DNA of 64,000 bases from DATMGU01 sp035555315 (GTDB lineage Bacteria; Pseudomonadota; Alphaproteobacteria; ATCC43930; CGMCC-115725): NCBI GenBank assembly GCA_035555315.1, contig DATMGU010000046.1, positions 267,881 through 331,880 on the forward strand, written 5' to 3'. Positions 52,033 through 60,576 of the stretch are shown piece after piece (positions within the stretch are counted from its first letter, which is position 1; each line of letters opens with the position of its first letter). The notes under the pieces were generated by a model. The model did not search any database. It worked only from the letters and a program-made list of their open reading frames with translations, and had not been told where the DNA came from. The position numbers were made by a program, and so were the translations under genes.

Positions 52033-53469
52033 GTGTCGCCTGCGAAGCCGCCGGGTCGGGGAACTCGGATCGTCGAGAGCGTCATCGGTCTGATCGAGGG
52101 CGATACGCTCAAGACCGGCGAGCGTCTGCCGGCGATCCGGATCGCCGCCGCGAATTACGGCGTGTCGAAGAACACGCTCGCCGATGCCTATGACCGGCTG
52201 GTTTCCCTGGGCTATATCGAAGCGCGCCGCGGGTCGGGGTATTATGTGAGCCCGGTCCGGCGCAAGCCGGTCGCGGCTCGACCGCCTCATGTGGCGGAAG
52301 CGCTCGACCTCGTATCGCTGCTGCGCGAACAACTCGAGCAGCATTTCGCGGTCAGGGTCGGCGATGGCCGGCCGCCGCCGTCCTGGATGGAGGATTCCGA
52401 GCTCGGCCGGCATCTGGGCTCCGTCGGTAGCCGACGGGGCGGGAGTGTCACCCACGGCTACGGCCATCCCCGCGGCTTCGCCCCCCTGCGCGAGCGGATC
52501 GCGCTGACGCTCGCGGAGCGGTCGATCAACGCATCACCGGATCAGATCATCTTGACTCAGGGCGCCAATCACGCGCTCGACCTGATCGTGCGCTATCTGG
52601 TGCAGCCCGGCGATACGGTTCTGGTCGATAGTCCGGGCTATTACCCCCTGTTCGCCAAGCTGAAACTGGCGAAAGCCCAGATGATCGGCATCGCGCGCCT
52701 GGCCGATGGACCGGATCTGGAGGATCTCGCCGCCAAGGCCGCGATCTCGCATGCGAAGGTCTTCTTCACCCAATCCCTGGCGCATAATCCGACCGGTGGG
52801 TCGTTGACCTTGCCGATTGCCCATCGGGTGCTGCAGATCGCCCAGCGCCATGGTCTGCACATCATCGAAGACGATCCGTTCGCCGATGTCGTGTCGGCGG
52901 CCAGCCCGCGGCTTGCCGCTCTCGACCAGTTGGAGCGCGTGACCTATGTCGGCACCTTTTCCAAGACGCTGTCGGCCAGTCTGCGTGTCGGCTATGTCGC
53001 CGCGGCCCCGCCCCTCGCCGACGCGCTCGCCGATCTCAAGATCCTGACCATCGTGAGTACCAGCGACTATATCGAGCGCGTCATCCACACCCTGATCGTG
53101 AACGGCCACTATCGGCGGCATCTGCAGCGGCTCCGGGGGCGCATCGAGGAGGCGACGGTGTCGGCACTCCGCCATATGGAGCGCCTCGGGGTCCGGATCT
53201 TCGCGCCGCCTTCCGGCGGCTATTATCTTTGGGCGCTGCTGCCCGCCGGCGTCGATGAGGCCGCGCTGTCGCGCCAGGCGCTCGAACACGGCATCTTCAT
53301 GGCACCTGGCTCCGTCTTCTGGCCAGATCGAAGCGGGCCAGATCGGCTCGGACCAGATCGGATTGGCGGCGGCGCGGCCATCCGCATCAATGTCGCCTAT
53401 GCCAGCGACCAGAAGTTCCTGGAGTTTCTTAGGAACTATCTGGCTGGTCGATGCGGGGCCGATGACTAG
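52033..53469 (+). CDS. MocR-type regulator (GntR HTH fused to class I aminotransferase fold)
   Basis: A 478-residue PLP-dependent regulator. The N-terminal winged HTH (TGERLPAIRIAAANYGVSKNTLADAYDRLVSLGYIEARRGSGYYV, ~25-70) is followed by a fold-type I domain with HNPTGGSL, IIEDDPFADV and the PLP Lys in TFSKTLSASLRVGYV. GTG 52033 with GAGGA eight bases upstream is preferred; TTG 51925 lies inside the operator region. Three 15-bp repeats near the 3' end (53323-53367) add a GPDR-rich insertion. It is divergent from mvaA and probably controls it (inference). Confidence 0.9.
   Translation: MSPAKPPGRGTRIVESVIGLIEGDTLKTGERLPAIRIAAANYGVSKNTLADAYDRLVSLGYIEARRGSGYYVSPVRRKPVAARPPHVAEALDLVSLLREQLEQHFAVRVGDGRPPPSWMEDSELGRHLGSVGSRRGGSVTHGYGHPRGFAPLRERIALTLAERSINASPDQIILTQGANHALDLIVRYLVQPGDTVLVDSPGYYPLFAKLKLAKAQMIGIARLADGPDLEDLAAKAAISHAKVFFTQSLAHNPTGGSLTLPIAHRVLQIAQRHGLHIIEDDPFADVVSAASPRLAALDQLERVTYVGTFSKTLSASLRVGYVAAAPPLADALADLKILTIVSTSDYIERVIHTLIVNGHYRRHLQRLRGRIEEATVSALRHMERLGVRIFAPPSGGYYLWALLPAGVDEAALSRQALEHGIFMAPGSVFWPDRSGPDRLGPDRIGGGAAIRINVAYASDQKFLEFLRNYLAGRCGADD
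53323..53367 (+). repeat. in-frame 15-bp tandem repeat in the MocR gene
   Basis: Three copies starting CCAGATCG at 53323, 53338 and 53353 encode PDRSG/PDRLG/PDRIG-like units, an unusual insertion just before the C-terminal strand of the aminotransferase fold. Confidence 0.75.
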
Positions 53470-53858
53470 GGAATGGTGCCACCGGAAACCGGGCGCTCGT
53501 CCAACTCGCCTTTCGCGGCGGCTGTCAGGATCTCGTTCATCTCGGTCAGGAACATCGACCCTTTGACGGTGCGTTGCACCAGCACGCTGCGCCGGTCGGC
53601 TGGGTCGCGCTTACGGCGCGCCAGTCCGAGGATGCCCAGCCTATCGAGCGCCCGGGTGATCGCCGGCTTGGATATATTGAGCTGTTCGGCCATGCCGCGC
53701 ACCGTATGCGGTGCCGGCGTCATATAGACGGTCAGCAACAACGCAAGTTGCCGGGCAGAAAGATCCGGCCCCGACCGGCGAACTGTTTCGCTTAACACGC
53801 GTCGCCAAAGATCGAGTCCTTGGGTTCCTGTAATCTCTAAAGCCATCGCGTTCGCCAA
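53466..53858 (-). CDS. MarR family transcriptional regulator
   Basis: A 130-residue winged-helix protein. HTH: HTVRGMAEQLNISKPAITRALDRLGILGLARRKRDPADRRSVLVQRT, with the wing motif DPADRRS diagnostic of MarR. ATG 53858 or 53846 may start it. It is convergent with the MocR gene (4-bp overlap). Its target is unknown; the upstream gap includes TTAA repeats. Confidence 0.9.
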   Translation of the reverse strand: MANAMALEITGTQGLDLWRRVLSETVRRSGPDLSARQLALLLTVYMTPAPHTVRGMAEQLNISKPAITRALDRLGILGLARRKRDPADRRSVLVQRTVKGSMFLTEMNEILTAAAKGELDERPVSGGTIP

Positions 53859-53955
53859 TGTCCTTGCCAGCCTGCCATTGGCTGATTAATCCTCAGCTTA
53901 AGTGGCTAGTGATGAAGTTGGCCTTAATTCAATCGGGGCGGCAATAGGAAGCTAC

Positions 53956-55362
53956 TCAACCGTAACGAATTTTGAGCAAGCGAAATAAACCGCGCAGTCC
54001 GAGGGCTTCACCACCTTCCGGCCGGCCGGGTTTGCCGGTTGGATTCCAGGCGATCGTATCGAGATGAAGCCATGGTGTCGCTTCCGAAACGAATTCCTGG
54101 AGATAGACCGCCGCCACGATGGCGCCGGCGAAGCCGCTGTCGGAAACGTTGTTGAGATCGGCGACCTTGCTGTCGAGCATCCGGCGGTAGGGGCGCCATA
54201 AGGGCAAGCGCCAGACCGGATCGGCCTCCGCCTCCGAAGCGGCGAGGTATTCGGCCGCGAGCCGATCGTCATTGGCGAACAGCGCCGGCAGATCCGGGCC
54301 CAGCGCCACCCGCGCCGCACCGGTCAGGGTCGCGAAATCGACCAGCAGGGAAGGCGCCTCGGTATCCGCCTCCGCCAAGGCGTCGCATAGCACCAGCCGG
54401 CCCTCGGCATCGGTATTGCCGACCTCCACGGTGAGACCCTTGCGCGTGCGGATCACGTCGAGCGGCCGGAATGAGGTCGACGAGACCGAATTCTCCACCG
54501 CCGGGATCAGCACGCGCAGCCTGACCTTGAGGCCGGCCGACATCACCGCGTGGGCGAGGCCGAGCAGCGTCGCGGCACCACCCATGTCCTTCTTCATCAA
54601 CTTCATGCCGCCGGCGGTCTTGAGGTCGAGACCGCCGCTGTCGAAGCAGACGCCCTTGCCGACCAGCGTCACCTTGGGATGGGTGGGATCGCCCCAGCGC
54701 AGGTCGATCAGCCGGGGTGCCCGGGACGAGCCGCGGCCGACCGCGTGGATCATCGCATAGTTCTGGGCGATCAGGTCCTCACCGACGATGAGGCTGATCT
54801 CGGCATCATGGCGGTCGGCCAGCGCCTCGGCGGCGGCGGCCAATTCGGCCGGCCCCATATCCTCGGCCGGGGTGTTGATGAGATCGCGTGCGAGGGCGAC
54901 GCCGGCCGCCAAGTGCTCGACCTCCGGGCGATCGGCCTCGTCCGGCCAGGCGAGCTTGGCGAAGCCGCGGCCTCGGCTCTTGTAGCGGGTGAAGGCATAG
55001 GAGCCGAGCGCCCAGCCGAGGGCGGCATGGGTGGCACCGCCCGCGCCGAACAGCCCGTCGAGACTGCCCTCGATCCGATACAGCCCTTCCGGCAGCGTGT
55101 CTGGCAAGCCGGCGAGCGACCATAGTGGCTCGGTGACCGCGACGCCCTGCACGACCCCGGCGAGGCTGCCGCCCACACCTGGCAACAAGGCGGTCTTGCC
55201 CGCTTCACCGCTGAAACCGATGTTGCGTAGCCATGCCGCCACCGGCTCGGGCTGACTGTTCGACCAGGAGGCGAAGCGCTCCTTGGTGATCGCCGTGATC
55301 GGAATGCCTTCGCCGGGAGCCGCGTCGGCCAGCGTCTTAACTTCGGCCAGCGTCTCTGCCAT
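53956..55362 (-). CDS. leucyl aminopeptidase family protein (M17)
   Basis: A 468-residue cytoplasmic di-metal aminopeptidase. The C-terminal catalytic domain shows VTLVGKGVCFDSGGLDLKTAGGMKLMKKDMGGAA (metal Lys and Asp), NTDAEGRLVLCDAL (metal Asp/Glu and catalytic Arg) and LTGAARVALG. The N-terminal domain (~1-165) is divergent, as in the alphaproteobacterial PepA-like subgroup. AAGGAGA precedes the ATG. Divergent from the GST gene. Confidence 0.93.
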   Translation of the reverse strand: MAETLAEVKTLADAAPGEGIPITAITKERFASWSNSQPEPVAAWLRNIGFSGEAGKTALLPGVGGSLAGVVQGVAVTEPLWSLAGLPDTLPEGLYRIEGSLDGLFGAGGATHAALGWALGSYAFTRYKSRGRGFAKLAWPDEADRPEVEHLAAGVALARDLINTPAEDMGPAELAAAAEALADRHDAEISLIVGEDLIAQNYAMIHAVGRGSSRAPRLIDLRWGDPTHPKVTLVGKGVCFDSGGLDLKTAGGMKLMKKDMGGAATLLGLAHAVMSAGLKVRLRVLIPAVENSVSSTSFRPLDVIRTRKGLTVEVGNTDAEGRLVLCDALAEADTEAPSLLVDFATLTGAARVALGPDLPALFANDDRLAAEYLAASEAEADPVWRLPLWRPYRRMLDSKVADLNNVSDSGFAGAIVAAVYLQEFVSEATPWLHLDTIAWNPTGKPGRPEGGEALGLRGLFRLLKIRYG

Positions 55363-55550
55363 GGTGATCTCCTTGTGAGGCTTTAGTCATGCAAACCTGG
55401 GTGGTTGAGCATGCCGCGCCCGGCGGGCGAGGGGAAGCCGCAGAGTGGCTGTCGCGAGAAGGTTGTGGTTCGTGGCCGTGATGGGTTGCATCGGCACTGG
55501 TGGCCGGGGGAAAATGCGATTCATCGACAATCGGAGGAAGTGTCGCCCCC

Positions 55551-56207
55551 ATGGCCGATTTCACCATCTATCTGGGCAATAAGAACTATTCGAGCTGGTC
55601 GCTGCGTCCGTGGCTGGCCCTGAAGGCGACCGGTGTCCCGTTCGATGAAGTGGTGATCCCGCTCTACGAGCCCACCTCGCGCGCGACAATCCTCAAATAC
55701 TCGCCTTCGGGCCGGGTGCCGACCCTGGCCCATGGCGCGATCACCGTCTGGGAGAGCCTGGCGATCTGCGAGTATATCGCCGAGCTGTTTCCGGCGGCGA
55801 CGTTGTGGCCGGCCGACCCCGCTGTTCGAGCGACCGCGCGGTCGGTCAGCACTGAGATGCATGCGGGATTCCAGGCATTGCGCGCGCATCTGCCGATGAA
55901 CATCCGTTCGTCGTTTCCGAACCGGGGCGTGACGCCGGAGGTGCAGTCGGATATCAACCGCGTCGCCGCGCTGTGGCGGGACTGCCGCAAGCAGGTGCCG
56001 GAGGGGGCGGGGCCGTTCCTGTTCGGCGGCTTCACGGTGGCCGACGCGATGTACGCCCCGGTCGTCAGCCGCTTCCGTACCTACAAGATCGATCTCGACG
56101 AGGCCTGCCAGGCCTATGCGGATGCGATCTGGACCCTGCCGGCGATGCAGGAATGGGCGCTCGCCGCCAGCAACGAGCCGATGATCATCGAGGATTCGGA
56201 ATTCTGA
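55551..56207 (+). CDS. glutathione S-transferase family protein
   Basis: A 218-residue protein with an N-terminal thioredoxin-like domain (IYLGNKNYSSWSLRPWLALKATGVPFDEV), the GRVPTLAHG cis-Pro loop and ITVWESLAICEYIAELFP glutathione-binding segment, then an all-helical domain. NKNYSSWSLRPWL places it with the YfcF/zeta-like bacterial group. GGAGGA lies before ATG 55551. Likely glutathione-dependent peroxidase or conjugation; substrate not evident. Confidence 0.9.
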   Translation: MADFTIYLGNKNYSSWSLRPWLALKATGVPFDEVVIPLYEPTSRATILKYSPSGRVPTLAHGAITVWESLAICEYIAELFPAATLWPADPAVRATARSVSTEMHAGFQALRAHLPMNIRSSFPNRGVTPEVQSDINRVAALWRDCRKQVPEGAGPFLFGGFTVADAMYAPVVSRFRTYKIDLDEACQAYADAIWTLPAMQEWALAASNEPMIIEDSEF

Positions 56208-56338
56208 TCCGCGGTGGTGGGGTGTCGTCGAGGATACCATCCTAAGGCGCACCGTGATCCAATTCGGCGGTATATTCAGATCGGGAATTCACCTCATTCG
56301 CTATACGCTCGCCCCGATGTCACTCAATCCGCCGGAGT

Positions 56339-56884
56339 ATGATGCCGAGACCGCTCGACCCCTTCGTCGTGGAATCGCCGGAACCGGGAGACATTCAGGA
56401 TCCACGCCTGCAGGCACTCTTGCGGTATTGGGAGTGCAGGCGGGGCACCGCGGATGCGCCGCCTATCGCCGCGATCGATCCGGTCGAATTCCGGTTCATC
56501 CTCGGCTGGCTCATGATCATGGAGCCGCTGGAGGGCGGTCGTGACTTCCGCTATCGCCTGTACGGCACATGCATCGCCGACGCGTTTGGCCGGGACCTGA
56601 CCGGTCGCAACATTGGCGACTCGTTTCCGGAAGTGGCAAATCTCGCTATCACTGTCTACCGGCGGGTGATGGAACGGCGCTGCGCGGTCCTGACCCGCCA
56701 CACGCCGCCGGAAAGCATCCCGATCGAACGCTGGGAGCGCCTCGCCTTGCCGTTTCTCGATTCAAAGGGAGACGTGACACGCCTTCTCGTCGGTGCGATC
56801 GCCCAGGGCGTGCGAAGGACCGATCGGGCACCGCCGCCCTGGCCGCTTGGCGGGCAACCGGGCGGCGGCAACAACGATAGTTGA
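56339..56884 (+). CDS. PAS_5 family (PAS-like) protein
   Basis: A 181-residue cytoplasmic protein made of one PAS_5-type domain: LQALLRYWECRRGTADAPPIAAIDP at the N-terminus, then DFRYRLYGTCIADAFGRDLTGRNIGD and a C-terminal LALPFLDSKGDVTRLLVGAI. This family is common in Rhodospirillales and has no output domain, so it probably binds a small ligand or a partner. The Gly/Pro/Asn tail is disordered. Confidence 0.8.
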   Translation: MMPRPLDPFVVESPEPGDIQDPRLQALLRYWECRRGTADAPPIAAIDPVEFRFILGWLMIMEPLEGGRDFRYRLYGTCIADAFGRDLTGRNIGDSFPEVANLAITVYRRVMERRCAVLTRHTPPESIPIERWERLALPFLDSKGDVTRLLVGAIAQGVRRTDRAPPPWPLGGQPGGGNNDS

Positions 56885-57045
56885 GTTTGCCTGAACAATA
56901 TCGGGAAGCTTATCTACTAACAGGCTCGGAATAAAAATTAAGAATCTCGAAATCAAATGGTTTCATCATCGGTGATCAGATGGAAGCGACGGCTGACTTG
57001 GGTCGGTCGGCGGATCAGCCGCACTTTCGAGGCCGGAGGATAACA

Positions 57046-57504
57046 ATGTTGAAAACAGGCAAGATAATTGTCGCCGCGGGTTTGGCGCTTCTCCTTGCCG
57101 GCGTGATGACGCCGGTCCGGGCCGCCACGCTCGAGGAGGCTCAGGCGCTCGGTGACAAGGCGGCGGCGCTCATCGTGGCCGAGGGCGAGAAGGCCTTCCC
57201 CCTGATCAGCGATCCGAAGGGCGAGTTTGTGCAAGGCGACTTGTATGTGACGGTGCTCGATCACCAGGGTGTCGTGCGCGCCACGCTCAATCCCAAGCTG
57301 GTCGGCATGAACATGTGGGAATCGGCCGATCCAGACGGCGTCAAGTTCACGCAAGATGCGGTGAATATCGGCGAAACCGCAGGTTCGGGCTGGCAGAGCT
57401 ACAAATTCACCAACCCCGTGAGCAAGAAAATTCAACTTAAGAAGGCTTGGATCCGCAAGGCGGGTGATTTCGTTACCCTTTGCGGTATCTACATCACCAA
57501 CTAG
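57046..57504 (+). CDS. periplasmic single-Cache domain protein
   Basis: A 152-residue exported protein: signal peptide IIVAAGLALLLAGVMTPVRAA, then one sCache_2-like sensor domain (EEAQALGDKAAALIVAEGE, GDLYVTVLDHQGVVRATLNPKLVGMN, with the WQSYKFTNPVSKKIQLKKAWIRK strand pair, ending LCGIYI). It has no transmembrane or signalling domain, so it must hand its signal to a partner. The chemoreceptor gene starts 87 bp downstream. GGAGGA precedes ATG 57046. Confidence 0.85.
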   Translation: MLKTGKIIVAAGLALLLAGVMTPVRAATLEEAQALGDKAAALIVAEGEKAFPLISDPKGEFVQGDLYVTVLDHQGVVRATLNPKLVGMNMWESADPDGVKFTQDAVNIGETAGSGWQSYKFTNPVSKKIQLKKAWIRKAGDFVTLCGIYITN

Positions 57505-57591
57505 TTTTCGCTGGATGCGGGCCGCCGCCATGGTCTCCATCCACCCCCGATATCAGCCTCACCGGCTCATTCCGATGCCAGGATTCCTTCC

Positions 57592-59289
57592 ATGATAGGG
57601 TGGCTCGCCAATCTTTCGATCACGCGCAAGCTGTTCATCGCGCCCGCTATCGCCGTCCTCCTCCTCTCGCTGATGGCACCGCTCGCGCTCCATTCGCTGA
57701 GCCAGCAGGCGAAGCTGCTCGATGAGCTGACGACGACTGAGGTCGAGAAAGCCGCCACCCTGACCGCCCTCGCGCGCGCCGTCCCTGAAGCGAACAGCCT
57801 CTCCATTAGCATGGTCGCCCTTGCCAGCAATTCCGACGATGCGGCCGCGGTCAAGCGCCTCACCGCCGATACGGATAAGCGCCTCGGCGAAGCCGCTTCG
57901 TTGATCGACCGGCTCAACTCCTTCGAACTCTTCGACGGTGAAAAGGAGGTCGTGGCCGGTCTTGGGAAAGACCTCAAATCATACGCCGACATGAGCCGCC
58001 AGGTCGCCACCATGGCAGCGGCGGATACCGCGACCGCCTATGTGATCAGTACCAATGGCGAGAAGTTCTATGCTGCGCTGCTGAAGAAGCTCGACGGCTT
58101 GCAGGATCTGGAGCGTAAGCGCTTGGCCGCCGTGCACGATGCCTCGATGGCGCAGGCCGAGACGGCGCGCTTCGCCTTCATCGCGCTTTTCGCCGCTTCG
58201 GTCCTCGTCTCGATCCTGGTGACGACGGCGCTGTCGCGGATAATCAGCGGCTCGATCACCCGGCTCACCGCCTCGACCCTCAAGCTCGCCGATGGCGACC
58301 TGACGGTACAGGTCGAGGGCGGCGAGCGCCGGGACGAGATCGGCGCCCTCGCCGGCGCGATCGGCGTATTCAAGAGCAACGCCATCGACAAGCAGCGGAT
58401 CGAGGAGGAGCAGCGCGTCCGTCATGAGGAAGCGGCGGCGCGGCAGCGCGCGGTCGAGGGGCACGTCGCCATCTTCGAGACCCATATCCACGACGCGCTG
58501 GAGGCGCTCGGCGCGGCCTCGGTGGAGATGCGCGGCACCTCGGACGGGATGTCGGGCACGGCTGAACGGACGAACGGCCAGGTCGCGGCGGTCGCCGGTG
58601 CGTCCGATGAGGCGTCGAGCAATGTGCAGACCGTCGCCGCGGCGTCCGAGGAACTCAGCGCCTCGATTGCCGAGATCAGCCGCCAGGTCAGTCACGCCGC
58701 GAGCATCGCCGGCCGGGCGGTGGATGAGGCCCGGCAGACCGATATCACGGTCCAGGGACTGACCGAGGCGGCTACCAAGATTGGCGAGGTGGTGAAGCTG
58801 ATCAGTGCCATCGCCGGCCAGACGAACCTGCTGGCACTCAACGCGACGATCGAGGCGGCACGCGCCGGCGATGCCGGAAAGGGTTTCGCCGTCGTCGCCA
58901 GCGAGGTGAAGTCGCTCGCCACGCAGACGGCGAAGGCGACCGAGGAGATCTCGGCCCAAATCGAGGCGGTGCAGAGCGTCACCCGCGAGACCGTCGACGC
59001 GATCAAGCGTATCGGCGGCACGATCGGCGAGGTCAGCGCGGTCGCGACCTCGATCGCCTCGGCGGTCGAGGAGCAGGGTGCTGCGACGCAGGAGATCACG
59101 CGCAGCACCCAACAGGCGGCGGCGCGCACCCAGGAGGTCTCCGACCATATTGCCGGGGTGAGCGAGGGGGCGAAGACCACCGGCCGCGCCGCGCAGGGCG
59201 TCAAATCGGCCGCCGAAGCGCTCAATCTGCAAGCGGAGCGGTTGCGCAGCCAGGTCCATGATTTCCTCGCCAAGATCCGGGCAGCCTGA
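57592..59289 (+). CDS. methyl-accepting chemotaxis protein
   Basis: A 565-residue chemoreceptor. TM1 is at ~15-35. A helical periplasmic domain of ~150 residues follows (four-helix-bundle type, not Cache). TM2 is ~192-215, HAMP ~215-268, and the cytoplasmic coiled coil carries the conserved tip (ISAIAGQTNLLALNATIEAA, RAGDAGKGFAVVASEVKSLA). It should couple to CheA/CheW. The C-terminus lacks a CheR-docking pentapeptide. The upstream periplasmic Cache protein may be its ligand-binding partner. Confidence 0.94.
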   Translation: MIGWLANLSITRKLFIAPAIAVLLLSLMAPLALHSLSQQAKLLDELTTTEVEKAATLTALARAVPEANSLSISMVALASNSDDAAAVKRLTADTDKRLGEAASLIDRLNSFELFDGEKEVVAGLGKDLKSYADMSRQVATMAAADTATAYVISTNGEKFYAALLKKLDGLQDLERKRLAAVHDASMAQAETARFAFIALFAASVLVSILVTTALSRIISGSITRLTASTLKLADGDLTVQVEGGERRDEIGALAGAIGVFKSNAIDKQRIEEEQRVRHEEAAARQRAVEGHVAIFETHIHDALEALGAASVEMRGTSDGMSGTAERTNGQVAAVAGASDEASSNVQTVAAASEELSASIAEISRQVSHAASIAGRAVDEARQTDITVQGLTEAATKIGEVVKLISAIAGQTNLLALNATIEAARAGDAGKGFAVVASEVKSLATQTAKATEEISAQIEAVQSVTRETVDAIKRIGGTIGEVSAVATSIASAVEEQGAATQEITRSTQQAAARTQEVSDHIAGVSEGAKTTGRAAQGVKSAAEALNLQAERLRSQVHDFLAKIRAA

Positions 59290-59459
59290 AACCGGGCGGC
59301 GATCTGGTAAGAGGCGGCGCCATCCAATCCCTCGATCCGATCTCTCCTCCAGGTGGGGGCTCTCGTTGATGAGGACGGCCATCTTCGGCATGTCCCCGTC
59401 AATCAAAATTTATCGCGATCGCCTCGCGGAACGCGCCTCCGAAAACAGGGAATGATCCC

Positions 59460-60497
59460 ATGCGTAAACTGGCCCTAATCGGCCCAATTTTGGCTACGCT
59501 GCTCCTCGCGGGCTGCGTGCCTCCCCTGATGTGGGTCAAGCCCGGCTCGGGCACGCAAGAGTTTTCCCAGGTCCGCTATGGTTGCGAGCTGCAGAGCACC
59601 GCCACGGCCCCGGTCACGCCGCAAGTGACGGGTATTGGCGTAAACAAGTACGATAAAGGCGTGATCTACAGCACGGACGTGAACGACGGCACACGCGATA
59701 GTCTGTTCCGGCATTGCATGGAGGCCAATGGCTGGCGGCTTGTTCAACAGGCACCCGCGCCATCAGCCCCGGCTTCGCCTCTTCCCGCCACGGCATCATC
59801 ACTCCCCGTCGCACCACCCTCGAACAACCAAGCTGCGAATAACAGCCTGGTTGTCGATCGTATCTGCCACAGCGGAAAACTAGACCTCATCTATCACGCC
59901 GCATCTTGCTGGGGGCCTGATCGCGAGGCCACGGCGGCGCAAGCGGATGCGTTTCGGCGCAGATATGCCGTCTCGCAAACGCCATCGCCAAAGGGGGCCG
60001 AGCTTCGGGTGCCACCTGTCGGGACTCGCGTTTATCTCTCGACCGGGGGGTTCCTAGAATATCTCATGCTCGACGGACCGCTGGTCGTCACCAGGAATGC
60101 GTCCAACGTCATTTCGACATATCCGGGCTTTTTCTTCGGCCTCAACCCCAACCAGGTGACCGTCCCGCTCGATCAGGCCGTCGCGATCTGGCCGCTCTCC
60201 GTCGGGAAAAAGGCCTCCCTCCAAATAACGACCGACAACGCCGCGTTCCTCTATGATGTCGAGGTCCTGAGGCGGGAGAAGGTCAGTGTCCCGGCGGGAA
60301 GTTTTGATGCGTTCGTTGTCCAGCGACATGAGAAGGGTCAAGGGGGTAACTACCACGACCAGATCTCCACCTATTGGTACGCTCCCCGGGAGGCGCTGGT
60401 CGTAAAGCAGGAGATCCGGTTGGTCGCGGGAACCTCCAGCGAAAAGTCCTGGGAAGCTCTCAGCATAGCGCCGCCTGATCCATCCAGAGGGTCATAG
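59460..60497 (+). CDS. putative outer- or inner-membrane lipoprotein with VPAG-containing C-terminal domain
   Basis: A 345-residue lipoprotein: signal ALIGPILATLLLAGC with lipobox Leu-Ala-Gly-Cys. After a Pro/Ala/Ser-rich linker (~95-125) comes a C-terminal domain (~190-335) with WPLSVGKKASLQI, VSVPAGSFDAFVVQRHE and ISTYWYAPREALVVKQE. The same ordered motifs occur in the protein at 62012, so the two are paralogous in that part. I do not recognise a named function. It follows the chemoreceptor and precedes the M20 hydrolase. AGGGA lies before the ATG. Confidence 0.8.
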   Translation: MRKLALIGPILATLLLAGCVPPLMWVKPGSGTQEFSQVRYGCELQSTATAPVTPQVTGIGVNKYDKGVIYSTDVNDGTRDSLFRHCMEANGWRLVQQAPAPSAPASPLPATASSLPVAPPSNNQAANNSLVVDRICHSGKLDLIYHAASCWGPDREATAAQADAFRRRYAVSQTPSPKGAELRVPPVGTRVYLSTGGFLEYLMLDGPLVVTRNASNVISTYPGFFFGLNPNQVTVPLDQAVAIWPLSVGKKASLQITTDNAAFLYDVEVLRREKVSVPAGSFDAFVVQRHEKGQGGNYHDQISTYWYAPREALVVKQEIRLVAGTSSEKSWEALSIAPPDPSRGS

Positions 60498-60576
60498 AGG
60501 CAGGATTGAGAGTTATGAGGGCGGATTCCGGTGGCACCTTGGAAGCCGTGTGCTTAGATACGCGCCCGTCCTCGCG

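Noticed and set aside
53886..53901. TTAA-N8-TTAA before the MarR gene, CtrA-box-like
   Set aside because: The CtrA consensus needs a 7-base spacer; this one has 8.
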